NCBI GenBank assembly: GCA_037176885.1
Contig: JAWWNJ010000093.1
Location: 930,001-994,000 of the forward strand
Direction: 5' to 3'
DNA: 64,000 nucleotides
From: Favolaschia claudopus
Taxonomy: Eukaryota > Basidiomycota > Agaricomycetes > Agaricales > Mycenaceae
Shown here one piece after another: positions 1 through 11,968 of the stretch (position 1 is the first letter of the stretch; every line of letters starts with the position of its first letter). A program made the position numbers and the translations under genes. The notes beneath the pieces are model-generated. The model was not told the DNA's origin. It saw only the letters and a program-made list of their open reading frames with translations, and made no database searches.

Positions 1-381
1 CTGGGATTTTATGCATTATCCTCATAATGCCTATTGCGAAGAGTGCATTTATGCATTTTGAAATTGCAAAAATCGTACAATTTGGTGAATTTTACCGCTC
101 TCATGACCAATTTAGACATGTTCCGCACCCTGAATACACAGCTGTGTCATTTTTACCCCAAAATTTAGCCAAGTTCCTTGATCTGGTTATTACAGCTAAT
201 TTTGACAGGCTCCCGGCAACTTCCAAGTGATTCGGTGTTCGCCGGACTACCATATATAGTATTTTGGTGACAATGTCACGCATGTCACCTCGTGTGACAT
301 TATGCAGAAATGCATATTGCTCATAATGCATAGGCTTTGGGGCTCTACGGGCCTTATGCATTATGAGCTATCCGACTGTAC
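1..381. other. No gene seen
   Basis: AT-rich sequence with several ATGCAT palindromes, loosely arranged as an inverted pair between the first 60 bases and 296-370. No credible coding region in either strand. Confidence 0.5.
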
Positions 382-987
382 TCAAGGTAGGCGTCAGTCA
401 CTTACAACGAGCGGTCACATGACGTGTAACGTCACGCGTAACGCGGCAAAAATAACGCGGCAAAAATTTCGACACGAAAACAAAACCTGCTGGATTTAGC
501 TCAATTTCAACGATTTTGAGGTCGAAAAAAAATTGGTCATTATGTAATCATAACTGGAGATAAGAATATGTTTTCTGAGATTTCTCTAGTCACCGTTGCA
601 TGATGCCCCAAGATGTTGCGCACTGCAGCCAATGTACGGTATAGTGTGTACATATGCTGTTGTGCTCGGTAATTGATGGGATCCTACCCTATATGGTGCG
701 TGAGAACATTACATAAGCGGCAAATTTCGCCATCGTCCCGAACCAAGATGGCTCCAATCGCCGAAAAACTCATTTCTGCATTCAAAAAAAATGGGTCGGA
801 AGAATAGTCTACTGCTCCATCCCAAGACAGTATTTTTGAATTCTGAGACCAGGGATGTCTTCCATTTGCTCAAATACACCATTTCTAGGTCCCACTTTTT
901 ACCCTAATGTTCGGCGGCCAGAGCTTAATGGCTGTCACACTTTGGTCATGTGACCGCTCGTTGTATGGTGACTGACGCCTACCTTGA
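382..987. mobile_element. Foldback element with ~42-bp terminal inverted repeats
   Basis: The left end (from TCAAGGTAGGCGTCAGTCAC, through 422) is repeated inverted at 945-987 with only a few mismatches. The interior is non-coding and has a short direct repeat (GCGGCAAAAATAACGCGG region near 440-465). No clear target duplication was found, so class and exact ends are uncertain. Confidence 0.6.
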
Positions 988-1005
988 CAAGCCTCCTTGG
1001 AGTTA

Positions 1006-1371
1006 CAGTTGCGGCAAAATCAATTTACTTACTAAATAAGGAAATTCTCGTCAATTCGCTCCTTTCGCTCGTTTTTTTCGAGCGGTAAATTGATAAGAAT
1101 ACCAAAAACTGCTGGCCTGTCCTGATGTAGGGAAACTGGCGTCTCTGTATTGGTTTCGCCGGGATAACCAGCAACTTTGTCTCATAAAGTGCAGCCAAAA
1201 GCAGTGGGAAACATGACGAATCCGGTTGTTTTTTGTGCGTAGACCGGCTCAACTCCAGGATTACAGGCCCTTTGTGCCATTTCAACGTGCTTGTGGTGGT
1301 TTTGCCGTGCGGTAGAGCGGATTTGATGAGAATTTCCTTATTTGGTAAGTAAATTGATTTTGCCGCAACTG
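1006..1371. mobile_element. TA-flanked MITE (Tc1/mariner-like), 366 bp
   Basis: The inverted termini begin CAGTTGCGGCAAAATCAATT and stay nearly identical for about 45 bp. TA lies immediately outside both ends (1004-1005 and 1372-1373), the target preference of Tc1/mariner elements. A minus-strand reading frame across it does not resemble a protein and is ascribed to the repeat. Confidence 0.8.
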
Positions 1372-1377
1372 TAAGTA

Positions 1378-1812
1378 CTACGGCAGTGGGTTTGGATCTG
1401 GATCTGGATTTGATGGAAATTTGGATTTGATGGTGGAACTGATGTCTGTATGTAACATAGTCCGCGGAATGTCCGACGTTAGCCGCCGTTGTGTTTGCAA
1501 CATGCCTGCTCGTCGGCGACAACGACGAGCTCCTTCATTAAGTCCATTGCTTGCCTCCAAAACGGCGCACTTTTCGAAAACGGTGTGCTTTAATTACTAT
1601 ATGTTGCCTGCCCAATTTTATTGCTACAGCAGACTTCTTGAGTGCCAGCGCAGGCATGGCGGGAAATTGAGCGGGATGGCGGGAAGGCGCTGACGAGACG
1701 ATGCGCTGGCAGTGTTGCTGACAACCGTTGACAACAGTAACGGATTGGTGACTGATTGTCACCCATCAAATCCAAATCCCCATCAAATCTAGATCCAAAT
1801 CCACTGCCGTAG
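1378..1812. mobile_element. Second TA-flanked MITE, 435 bp
   Basis: The termini CTACGGCAGTGG...CCACTGCCGTAG continue inward as imperfect GGATTTGGATCTGGATTTGATGG repeats for about 55 bp. TA duplications are at 1376-1377 and 1813-1814. It starts only four bases after the first MITE's TA, so the original site read TA-AG-TA. Non-coding. Confidence 0.8.
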
Positions 1813-1814
1813 TA

Positions 1815-3610
1815 ACTCTTATGTAGGTGGCGCAATACTGAGCGCTAAGCCGGTCCGCTGCTGTGGAACAAGGAGAAGGCGTGTGGGAAAGATTTCAAAC
1901 TCCGCACTTTACGGCATTTGCCTCCCCTCCTTACATCGGGGGCGTGGTAAAATACAGACTAGGTCACAACGGAATTGAGGATGTCGGTGTACGAATGCCA
2001 GAATTTTTCGTGGGTTTCTGCATCGAAATGAACCGAAAGTGTCTTTCAAAGTCATTTAGACCGAGTAGAAGAGCATACAAGCAGCAGGAGCTTCGAAATG
2101 GCGCAAAAGAAAGAGGCAAACGGGAAATTTCCTTTTTGGGAAAACGCGCGAAAAAATTTGATGATTGCCATTATTTACAGGAATTGCAGTAATACCATCT
2201 TCATCTTCCACTTTGAGTTCTGGCACAAAACATGAACTCATAGTGAATTTGGCAAGAGAATAGCGCTATCAGAGCGGATTTTTTAATTTTGTCTTGTAAA
2301 TGGAGGAGGGACTTGATTATTGAAGTTGTTCACTGTCGTGAGAGAATAAGATTTAAAAATCAAAATCCGCTCTGATAACGCTGTTGAGAGGATCGAGTCG
2401 AAGAGACTCGCCCGCGATTTCCAGTCGATTCACTCAGAATTGCAAAAGTCTTAGGGTTTTTACTGAAAATGGTGAATTTGGACCATAAAATACCGGGAAT
2501 TCTGAAGATTCGGGATCTTAGGGGATCTTATACCGTCGATTGTTTTGAATAGCCCATATGTATGTTTTGGGGCAGAAATCTGGTGTATAGGACGTACAGA
2601 ACGCGTCAAAAACACGCGTGAAGTTGAGATGTGACAGAATGTAACACTTGTCACAGTTCAAAAACAGCAAAGAATCACCCGTGTAAACGTTTTTTATGCT
2701 GAAACATATCTCACAAAGTCTAAACGAAGCCCCAAAATAATATTTTCACCTGGTATGACTTCGCATGGATTCAATGTTTCTATGGTGCCGCTCACTTAGT
2801 CACCGCTACTTCTGTACAGAAATTGATGGCCCATTGACTCAGGAAAAAATGTTTTTGCCTCATAGAGAGCCATAGAGAATGGCCTGCTATGAGGTGCTTT
2901 GAGTCGCTCTGATGAGCTATGGCGTGCTTTAAATTTGGCCCTTGCACTATGGCCGTCTCTGAGGTGCTATGGCGCTCTCTGAGGCTGATCGGGACAGCTA
3001 TCGAGAGCTTTAGAGGTCTCGGAATTGGAAGGGGAGTTGAACTTCTTAAATTGCCTCCAGCGCAATCGGAATTCAAAAGAAATCAATTTTATGGATGAAG
3101 CAATACAGACTACTTGTGTAAATATTCCTGGAGTACAAGAAGAGTCTTGTATTCCGTCGTAAATCTCCCGTTTACACACCCCACTTTGGTGGCTCCGAGT
3201 CCCAGACACAGTGGATCAGAGTCAGCAGCCTCAGAAGTAGACTCAACGTCGGTGGCGTTGAGTCGAGATCTCACTGCGCTTGAGGGATGGGACTTGATGA
3301 AACTGAGCCTAAACCTCATGAATGTTAATCAGCGGCGCACGGCGAGTCAAGGACAAAAGAGTAAGCGAGAGAGTCAAAGAGGAGACCGCAAATCCAGTCG
3401 AGCAGAGTATTAACATTCTGCATGAAGTTCATCCTCGAACTTCAATTCTATTGCCATTTTCGATAAGAATTCCGTCAAAGAAAAACTCGAACGAAGCATT
3501 CGCCCCATAGGCCCCTAAGCCCCAGCCAGAGTAGAATGGGCCATTTCATTTCATTATATAGTAAGGCGGCACTGCCGTATTGCTGGTAGAGTCGAGAAGC
3601 GTACCGCTGG
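1815..3610. other. Non-coding, one foldback inside
   Basis: No recognisable gene. 2841-2990 holds degenerate repeats of a GAGGTGCTATGG/TCTCTGAGG type. Short reading frames on both strands lack similarity, start context or intron structure. Confidence 0.5.
2262..2383. repeat. 122-bp imperfect palindrome
   Basis: The arm with CTATCAGAGCGGATTTTTTA at about 2265-2290 pairs with AAATCCGCTCTGATAACGCT at 2362-2382. This could be a short MITE, but no target duplication was identified. Confidence 0.6.
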
Positions 3611-5830
3611 CCGAGAACGGCATCAAGGTCGGATACTTATCGGGTGAGATGGAGAGAAAAGCAGTATGCAGAACTGAATTAGCAAGGCAGAGTCGTAGCA
3701 ACTCCTGATTCTGTAGCGAAGGATTTGACAGAGAGCAAGGAGAACGGAAGACGGCAAGTCCGAGGACACGTGCCTGTGGGAATGGATCGGTTTGATCAGA
3801 CCATCATCGTACGATTTTCTTTCCGCCACCACCATCCTACATTCGAGTCTCTGCCGCTCGTCAGCCCCCAATACGATCTGAGCTCTCTCAACACGAATAT
3901 ATCTCCTACCTGCTGTCTTTCTGCCTACCTCACGCACGATCCTGGAAGCTGGAGCCCTTTCCTCCACTCGAGCCACCGTTTTGTGTCGCGCGCCCTCACA
4001 GTCAACTTGGTTTTCGGGTGGACGTGCTTCCTCCCAACGCCCGTCCACCGTGCCGAGCGCCGTTCAAGTATATCCTGAGGCCGTCACGCTCGAATCAGCT
4101 CGATCCCGGAAGCTCGCATGCTCTCAGCCGCCCACTACCGTCCGCCATTCAAGCTTGTCTTCTGTGTCAAGCCCTCCGAGTCGACTTCGCCTTCATGTAC
4201 TGCGTCATTCATGACAGGTGTGTAGCCTCACTGTACACGACGACATGCGCCGACCCCATCTCTTCTTCGGTACATGGTTCCCTTGCGCACTTCTCCCTCT
4301 TACCTGCAAATATGTTGCATGCGCCACTACTTGCTCCACTTTCAAAAGCTTTCTCCCGGCCTCTTCAGCGCCCCATCCACTCAACGTTTGTTCCGGTCCT
4401 CTCCGCTACGCAATTTTGCTCGGTGAATGCTGGACATCTCAGCGAACCATCAAATCCGTTCCAAGAGCTCAATGCCCGCGTCTTGACCCCTTCGTCGCTC
4501 CTCAAGGTTTGTATCTCGAAATGACAGACCTTCAATTGCTGTACCGACTACCCACCGTCAAGTGCTCGTTTTCCTTAGCTGCACTCCTGCGACAATCTCG
4601 TTAACCCATCATCAATGCTTCGGCCTTCCGCCTCGTCGTGGTTCGCAACGTCAAACGCTTGTCACCGTGTCTCTGGCTGAAAAATGGAAGAGCCGGCTGA
4701 GAACTTGAGAAGAGGAATTTGATACGTCAGGGATGGGTCGCGAGGAGGGGGTAAAGCGGCGCCGGGTCAGGGTGGCTAAGGTTGATGGAGCGTTGATTCA
4801 AATGAGAAAGGCTGGGCCGTAATCCGCAGGGAGCGCGCCATTCCGCAATGAGCGCCGAGATTGAAGAAATACTTGAGGCTTTGAAGGAGCACTTGTAGTA
4901 AAGTCATAGCATTCGTAACAGACCGGCCAATAGTTCTTGCAGTCACTGAGGTAGAGCTAAGTGTCCGCGTCGAGGAATGTCGAGGCGAACCCCGTTGGTG
5001 GGCAGGGTGGACGAACGTTCGGCAACCTGGATGTGCTGCACCCACCCCTGTCGCCACGATGATGAGCAGGTGGCGGCGGCGACACGGATACGTTGCCCCG
5101 TATAGCATCCGCCGCATGACTGCGTGGGCGGTACTGCGCGGTGGAGTGCGGGATGCCAGCGGAGAATAATGCGAGCGCCGGAGATGCATAGACTGTTGCT
5201 GCGGACGATGGAAGAGGCGTTGCGCCATACGCAGTGAAGACGGGGACGGCGGTACACGAGCAGACGCTTGACTGAATGACTTGAGGTGGGACGGAGTGGG
5301 CGCCAAGTACGGGGGACCACTAGAAAAGTCGATGCCAAGGGCGGACAATTGCGGAGGAGATAAGGGTGTAAAGAGACGCTGACCGCTCATCGAATTAGCC
5401 AGTATAGCCTGACGAGAGGGGGAAACACACACCGACGGTGTATAGACGCCGATAACTGCTCGAGGACGGCAATGGGACGAAGAAGGACGACTTGAGGAAC
5501 TTTGAAGAGCTTGAATAACCATTATAGCAGGCAACCTCAATGCAATGGCGGCGGGGGTTCCGGGGGAGACTGGAGGAGATGGAAGGAAAAGGCGAAGAAA
5601 AGTCGTACGATGTTTGGTTTGATCAAGACAAACAGATCTCACGCACACGCACACGTGACCATTTGGACTTCGTCTTTTTCAGATGAGTCCTCGGACTTGC
5701 GAGTTTCCACTTCACTAAACGCTATCCCCCCAACACCTGGCCCCCCACGTGACCCGCGGATCAGCCTTCCGAGATGGGTTCCACGCTGTCAGAGACTTCC
5801 GCCGCCATCGACAAGAAATTATATAAACAA
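3611..5830. other. Region with unconvincing open frames
   Basis: Several frames of 80-290 codons are open (for example 4018-4524 plus and 4776-5654 minus). Their translations are Ser/Pro/Arg/His-rich, unlike any family I recognise, and have no supporting intron pattern. GC-rich sequence with few stops is the simplest reading. I call no gene here. Confidence 0.4.
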
Positions 5831-5911
5831 TATGACTATACAAATATACAGAAAGCTAGTAGCGATACAGTATTTTCAGCAGAGGCGATAACATACACAG
5901 CGCGAAATAAA

Positions 5912-7382
5912 TCAGTTCTCCTTGTCGCTTTCATCCCCCACAACCCTCGCCCGCTTCTTCCCCTTGCGTTTCTTAGCGGCGGCGACCATCTTACTTGCCT
6001 TGCGCACAAAGTTACCCACGGCACCGGCTGCCATCCCAACGTCGGTTTTGTAGAACTTGGTATCGAAGTCGGCGATGCTGTTGGCGTAGACAATGCCTTG
6101 TTCCCCAAGGCTGTCAGCATATTGGAAGTAGTTGAGAGCTGGGTACTTTTCATCCAGAGCACGCAGCACGTCGGAGACAAGGAGGACGTCCTCATCTTCA
6201 TCAGATTCATCTGATGACTCGTCCTCACGTCGACGTTTGACGCCATTGCCATCGCGAAGGATGGTATCACCGGACTCGGAGTTGCCAAGATGGAGGTGGA
6301 TGGGGGGCATGGTATTTTGCCCGCGGTTACGAGCGCGCTCCTCGCGAGCACGGCCACGCTCTGCAAGCTCGTCAAGCTTGAGGACTTTGGGAGGATGTTC
6401 CAGATCTGCGGTGCCATCGTGCTGAAGACAGAAGTCAGCAGTGTAAAAGAGAAACAGGAATTCCACGTCACGCACCATGTACCGAGCCCACAAATTAATA
6501 ACATCTATTCCAATCTCGACGTGCTTGCCGGGGTACTTAGATTTCGGGCCCATCACGTAGCACCACCGATTTTTGCCAGGATGTTCCGCGCACTTGAGAT
6601 GGTTTTGAATCTGCTGTACCTCGGTGGCGGTAACAGCGGTCTCGGGGGGTTTTTCGGCCTGTTTTGTCGTCTTTCCATCAGGCTGCACCTCCTGAAGAGA
6701 CGGTGTGCTCAACGCCGAAGAACCCATAGATAACGGATGACTTACCAGGTTAACCACTTCCATTATCACCTCTTTCTGACGACGTGTGCTTTTCTGGAGC
6801 TTGAGAAGCTGCTGGAAGGCGTCGCGAACATCGTCCTCGGACGACAGACGGTGATATGGATCCTTGCGACGCTCCTGAGACTCTTTCCACCCCAACGTCG
6901 CAGATGTGGGGTCGACATTCATCTGAGCTGTGATGCGTGATAGAAAGTCGCCGGCAGGAATGTCAGAGGGGAGGACGAGGGTTGTGGTGACCGTGGCGCG
7001 CTTCTTTCCATTTCCTGGCTCGCCATAAATAGGGACTTTGACTGTGATGAAGGTAGTGCGGTCTGGAAGTTTATTAGTAGCCTGCAGAATGCGCAAATAG
7101 CTGTAACACACCTGCAGTTTGACTGGGAGCTGTAGTGGATGGCAACTGAGATTGGCGGGCTTCGACACTGTGAGGAGGGAACGGAGGAAGCCGGTATTGA
7201 TGATAAGACGGATCTTCATCGCTAGAATCGTCGTCGTCGCCTCCAGGCTGCTCGTAGTCGCGGGTGTGGTCAAACATGCCATTGTCGAGGGAGGCCTGTA
7301 ATTGGGCCACTGCGAGCTGTCGTCCGGTGAGAGCAGGGGGAGGGCCGACGCCAAGAAGATATGGTGCAATAGTGTTTTGCAT
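5912..7382 (-). CDS. Four-exon hypothetical protein, Agaricomycete family
   Basis: Proposed exons on the minus strand are 7382-7112, 7062-6746, 6691-6476 and 6421-5912, with GT-AG introns of 49, 54 and 54 bp. Frames join to give 437 aa ending in stop. I know the family only as uncharacterised basidiomycete proteins. The N-terminus has an acidic stretch (DDDDSSDEDP). The middle has a globular part with LPSDIPAGDFLSRI, LGWKESQERRKDPYHRL and a small Cys/His segment (CAEHPGKNRWCYV) followed by NLWARY. The tail is strongly basic-acidic (KKRKGKKRARVVGDESDKEN) and looks nuclear. The start was chosen because its frame joins exon 2 cleanly; an upstream in-frame extension without this intron is possible. 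It is tail-away from the dioxygenase gene. Function unknown. Confidence 0.7.
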
Positions 7383-7581
7383 GGTGTCAACACCGGTCGA
7401 AAAGTAGAATAGGTGGGCGCCTTGGACTCGTTGAGCGAGGATATATAGCGCAGCGTATGCTCCACACGATCGTCAGCCTGCTCGTCATGACTGTAAGTCT
7501 CCAGACGCTGTAACCGTACTAGATGGTCGTTGTCGAGGAGGTATTAGCAGAAAAGGTTATTCTAAATTTGGCACTATGTAG

Positions 7582-8814
7582 TTACGACCTCGTCTCGGCG
7601 GCTCGGCCCGAACTCAGCTAAAAAATCGAAACTGTCTATCGTTTCCAAAATAGCTGTCAAGAAGACTAAATCGCCAGTTACGAACGCGAACCGAAACAAA
7701 TTCACGGAAACTCAACGGGAGAAGGCCGAGGTGGCATATTTAGCGCAGGATCTGGATGATCTTCAGGAAGAGGTGCACTTAAAGTTCGCTAACTTTGCAA
7801 CGAGTCTTGACATACAGATATACTTATAGCTTGATAACCTGCATGCCGGAGGGGAGGCGAGGCTGGGAGAATACGTGAAAATCAGTAGTGATATCTTGAA
7901 TGGGTACGCGCTGTCTCTTCTTTGTTTATTTATTGGGGCTGACACATTCTCAGCCAAGCTCTTAAGATTGTTGACGAGAGCGGGCAGCTACTGTCCCTTC
8001 TTTTCCAGGTCCCAGCAGAGTATCGGCAACTGCTGGCTGACGCTATCATGCACATCCACACCTGCATGCCCAACGAATTCAGGGACGCCAATTCGAGGGA
8101 GGAATTCTTCAGATATCTGGCATGCCATTATTCATGGTATGCCAGATACGCTGAAAAGGTTTTTTCTTCGGCACTACTATTTTTCATTGTCTAATTCTTT
8201 TCAGGGTAAAGGCGCACCGGATGCACATCCAGATAATGGACGGCGAGACCATGAAGGCCGGGTCAATTTCGAGCAGCGCAGTCCTCATCGGTCCAAGGAT
8301 ATGAAGAACCCAAATGAGTACCACACTTTGGTGGAGGCTTACACCGATCTTTTTGAGATCCTGCGCGTTGCTGTGCGTGATCTATTACACTTCCTGCACA
8401 GTATACTGATATTCTGGCTAGCTCAAACATTACCTTCCCGCAGAGTATGACGAGCTTAGCATATACGTGGAGCACCTACCTCTGGATGCGTCCTCCCCCT
8501 GCTACCCTTTCGGCGGGTTTGTTATCAATTTGCGTGCTTGCACATGCGCCCACCGGGACGGGGGAGACAAGAAGCTTTGTCTGGTCATGCCGTTTGGGAA
8601 ATACAAAGGCGGTGAGCTCTGTCTCTATGAGACGGGCTTTTGCTTTGACCTCCAACCCGGCGATGTCCTTATCTTCCCTTCCTGTGATCTCACGCACTTC
8701 AACCTGCATTTTGAGGGCTCTCGCGGTACTCTGGTTCTTCACTCTGACCGTCAGGGTGATAACTGGGTTCGCGATTATAATGGATGGTCTGCTTCTTATG
8801 TTTGTCGTTCTTGA
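7582..8814 (+). pseudogene. 2OG-Fe(II) dioxygenase gene (TET/JBP-like or prolyl-hydroxylase-like), one apparent frameshift
   Basis: Exons inferred are 7582-7772, 7830-7903, 7954-8136, 8205-8372 and about 8446-8814; the first exon with the start codon was not found. The N-terminal part is Lys-rich. The C-terminal exon holds the catalytic double-stranded beta-helix: AHRDGGD supplies the iron-binding His and Asp, GKYKGGELCLYETG and LQPGDVLIFPS form the core strands, THFN supplies the distal His, and RGTLVLHSD the Arg expected to bind 2-oxoglutarate. The catalytic exon is intact. At about 8296 the frame ending SSAVLIGP must shift by one base to reach DMKNPNEYH, so the gene is either recently broken or has a sequence error. 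Families of this type are expanded in Agaricomycetes, and some fungal TET/JBP genes travel with KDZ transposons (established knowledge). No flanking transposase is visible here. Substrate unknown. Confidence 0.65.
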
Positions 8815-9100
8815 TATTGTACCATTTTCAGTTTCCTTCGATACTTCTGACTCTTTACGCTCTCACTTGGTGGTTTTATATACAAGAATGTAAATTGATA
8901 GGTATTAATAGTACAGGCGTCTACCTGAACTGCTATATTATCAAATGGAAATGAGAAGAGGGAGAATAAATGAGACGGAGAATAAATAAGATAAAGGAGG
9001 AAAAGAAATGCAAAGACGGTAAGGAGTGTATATAGGCACGACGTAAAGAGTGGTTGAGTTAAGTAGATAAAGTCCGAGTAAGAAGAGTGTCGCAAGGATA
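8815..9100. other. Intergenic, convergent 3' ends
   Basis: AT-rich 286-bp gap between the converging 3' ends of the dioxygenase gene and the next minus-strand gene. No feature recognised. Confidence 0.4.
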
Positions 9101-10870
9101 TTAGTTACCGCGCCCTTTACCCATCTTCTGGAAGCGGTGGGTGGTTTGGATGGTTTGAGGGGTAGGTACCGGCGGCGGCGGCGGCGGCGCGGCCACCACA
9201 GGTGGAGGCACAACTACGGGTGGAGGTACCGGTGGGATATATGAGGCAGATTCACCACCGTTATCAGTGGTCAGAGCAGGAGCCTGAGGAGCCCAGGTGG
9301 AGAAGGCTGTGGTGAATGCTGACACGGTGGGATTGCCGGTGGAGGCAGAGGTAGAGGCTACGGCTGAGGAGCTAGAGGCCTCGGAGACGGGGGTAGGGAG
9401 AGGAGAAGCACCCATAATGTCGTCGTCATCGTCAAAGGCGACAGGATCCTCCACCGGTGATGCGGGGAGAAAGAGGGAGGAGGGAAATTCTTCTTCCTCT
9501 GCTTTGCTCTCCTCCTCGTCACTGATAACAGTGACCTCAGGGATAACGAGGGACTTGCGCGTGATTGCGCCTGCGATTTGTCGGTTTGTCGGTAAAGAGT
9601 CAGTGAAGACAGAGAGATAGAGAAAAGGCGGCGTACCAGAGGCAAGTCGTGTAACTGCACGGTCCCGGAGTTTTGCAGCCTTCCGCATGTCAGTTTCGTC
9701 ATCGGAGCTTTCAATAGGCTGCAGTTTGCTTGAACTGGCTTTGGCCGCGCCTTTGTAAGCTATCAAAGGTATGAGACTAGGTCGTTGTGTAAAGAATAAC
9801 ACCTACCAGGTTTGGGCTTTGGGCGAGGCGCGACCTGCACTATGTCTTCCGACGGAAGAGTGTCAACGTCGCTGCCAAGGTCACTACTATCAGAAAGATC
9901 CCAGTCCCAGTGACGCTTGGCAATTTTGTATTTAGTCACTGGAAGAGAGGTCAATCTTTGCACAAGGAATGACTTTTAGTGCACTCAACGAAATAAATGA
10001 CTTTTTCTGAGGACGTTCTTCCAGGAGCTGTGCAGCTTCAAAGCCTGTGGGGCGAACCTCTGACTCCAATGAGAGATGCGATTTGTATGAGCTCGCAAGA
10101 CGCCATAATGGAGAGTCGGCATTGGGCTGTGTTTTGTGAAGGAACGCCATGGGGGAGGGGAACAGCCGATGGACTTCGGCGTCGACTTGCCTATGGGTCC
10201 AGCCCGTGTTGACTGTGAGTGGTTTCTCGAGGGTGGAGAGGACAGCAAGCTGGTGGTCCTTGAGTTCGTGGTTGATCTGCTGCCGGGACGGCGTGACTGT
10301 GTTACGCAAAGCGCCCTCCTGATGAAAAGTGAGAAAAGAGAGGGTACAAGAGAAGACGCAACTTACTGAGTCCAACCCAGCAGTTACCAGGACGGCCTTG
10401 GCGTATTTTACATCTTTTCCGGCGGGCTTGGGGGCCTCTTTGCTCTGCCACGTCATCAGTAACTAGGAAAAGAAAAGAAGAAAAAAAAGAGAAGGCGTTG
10501 AGCAACTCACCTTGCCCTTGCCCTTGTTGAGCTTCTTCGAGGAAGGGCCAGGTTCCGCCGAAGAGTCCGCTTTGCGCTTGTTGAGTCCAGTGCTGGTCTC
10601 TGCGACAGCCTCCTCCTCCGAAGCTTTGAGGTCGGATGTAGAGGTGGAATTGGGGGCGGTGGCATCCTGCTTGGCTTTGTCCACAAAGCTTTTCACGAAG
10701 GAGGTGATGTTGGGTTTGGAGGGAGCCTGAGGATGGGCGCTCTCGATGTGGACGCAGCTGGTGCATATGACCTTGCCATTTACGACGTTGACATGGTCCG
10801 CCCGCCTGCATATGCATTGATTACCATTCTCGTCGAGGCCGGCACAACGATTAGGGTCAATGTCAGACAT
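9101..10870 (-). CDS. Multi-exon hypothetical protein with N-terminal Cys/His motif
   Basis: Exons on the minus strand are 10870-10511, 10462-10367, 10318-9985, 9938-9807 and 9759-9101, with introns of 48, 48, 46 and 47 bp. A 66-bp GT-AG segment inside the last exon is optional because it keeps frame. The product is about 504 aa with it removed, 526 without. The N-terminus has a compact putative zinc-binding pattern (CAGLDENGNQCICR...CTSCVHIESAH). A Lys/Ser linker follows, then a central globular part (TLEKPLTVNTGWTHRQ, LWRLASSYKSHLSLE) and a long Ser/Pro/acidic low-complexity tail with PPPVVVPPPV and a polyproline run. I recall similar uncharacterised Agaricomycete proteins with this short Cys motif, but no function. 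The ATG precedes the Cys motif directly, as expected. Confidence 0.7.
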
Positions 10871-11727
10871 TTTGGGTAGAAAGAAAAAAAATAAGAGAAG
10901 TGAACGAGTGGGTGGTGGTTAAGGACAAGAGTGAAAATTTTTCGGCTTGGCCATGCTGACTCAAGATGGTAAATTTGCTTCCGTTGACGGTAAAGTGGGC
11001 AGACAAGAAGGTGCGGAACGGTAAAGCTCAAGATTCAGACATTAAAAGACGATAAGGTGAGTTGGAAGTGATTTCATTGGGTCTTGGAGCCATAGATTTT
11101 AATAAGGAATGTAGCCCAGAATTCTATGCTGCAGAGAAAGCTGGTTTGCGAATGGTCGGACGTTGTTGATGGCGGGATGGCGGGGTAGCGCAACAGTACC
11201 AAACATGCCCAAAAAGGCAACTTGAGGTCTGTGTGTGAAGCCGCTGCGCCTGTGTGTGTGTTTTATTATATGTACAAAGTGATCGCCATAGTTTCCGTCC
11301 GTGCATAGTGCAGAACGAGAAGGTGGAATAGCACGTGACTGCCACGAATGGGCCTCTTCAGTGACTTGACTAAACGGTTTTACTAAGTTTTAGTTGACCG
11401 GGACCCAACGATGGAGCGCACCACGTGACTGACACTTTTTGTCCTTTTTTTTTTTTTTTTTTTTTATTTATTTATTTATCCGTGGAATCCCGGACATGGA
11501 CCACCTCCGTTACGTGAATCGGTAGTCCGGGGTCCTAAGCTGGACTTTTCACCAATGAAGCTTGCATTCCACCTCATATCTGGCCTGCATCCAGTCTGGA
11601 TCTCAGCTCATGTGTTTGTGGTCATTTGTGGACATTGTTCAGGCCTGCACACGTCTTTTCCCGTCGAAACCAGTGCAAAATCAATGTAAACTGCAATTTT
11701 ATGTGCTCGTACGGGCTCGATACCGTA
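10871..11727. other. Intergenic; poly(T) tract
   Basis: Contains the presumed promoter of the minus-strand gene and a T tract at 11445-11465 followed by TTTA repeats. On the minus strand this would be an A tail, but no retroelement sequence is attached to it. No gene seen. Confidence 0.4.
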
Positions 11728-11966
11728 CTGTAGTAATTCGACCGGTTGTTCACTGGGTGTTACGCGTTACACCATTTGTTCACTGGACAAGTTGTTCACC
11801 GGCCGGCAATCAAGCAAAAATTACCCGATATGGTAGTCCTGCGAACGCCGGACGGAAATTTTTGACATTTTCTTGCCATTTTGGGCCGAAAAAGTCGCCG
11901 TTACGCGTTACGCCGTTCACAAGGGCCCGTTACCCGTTATGTGAACAACCGGTCAAATTACTACAG
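11728..11966. mobile_element. TA-flanked MITE, 239 bp
   Basis: Termini CTGTAGTAATTCGACCGG...CCGGTCAAATTACTACAG, with TA at 11726-11727 and 11967-11968. GTTACGCGTTAC is repeated inside. The CTGTAG ends and the interior resemble the element at 59064-59693, so they may be one family. Confidence 0.75.
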
Positions 11967-11968
11967 TA

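Noticed and set aside
1025..1522. 165-codon minus-strand reading frame
   Set aside because: It spans two MITEs and their inverted ends; the translation has no protein character.
4776..5654. 292-codon minus-strand reading frame
   Set aside because: Ser/Pro/Arg-rich translation in stop-poor GC-rich DNA, other frames also open, no similarity or intron evidence.
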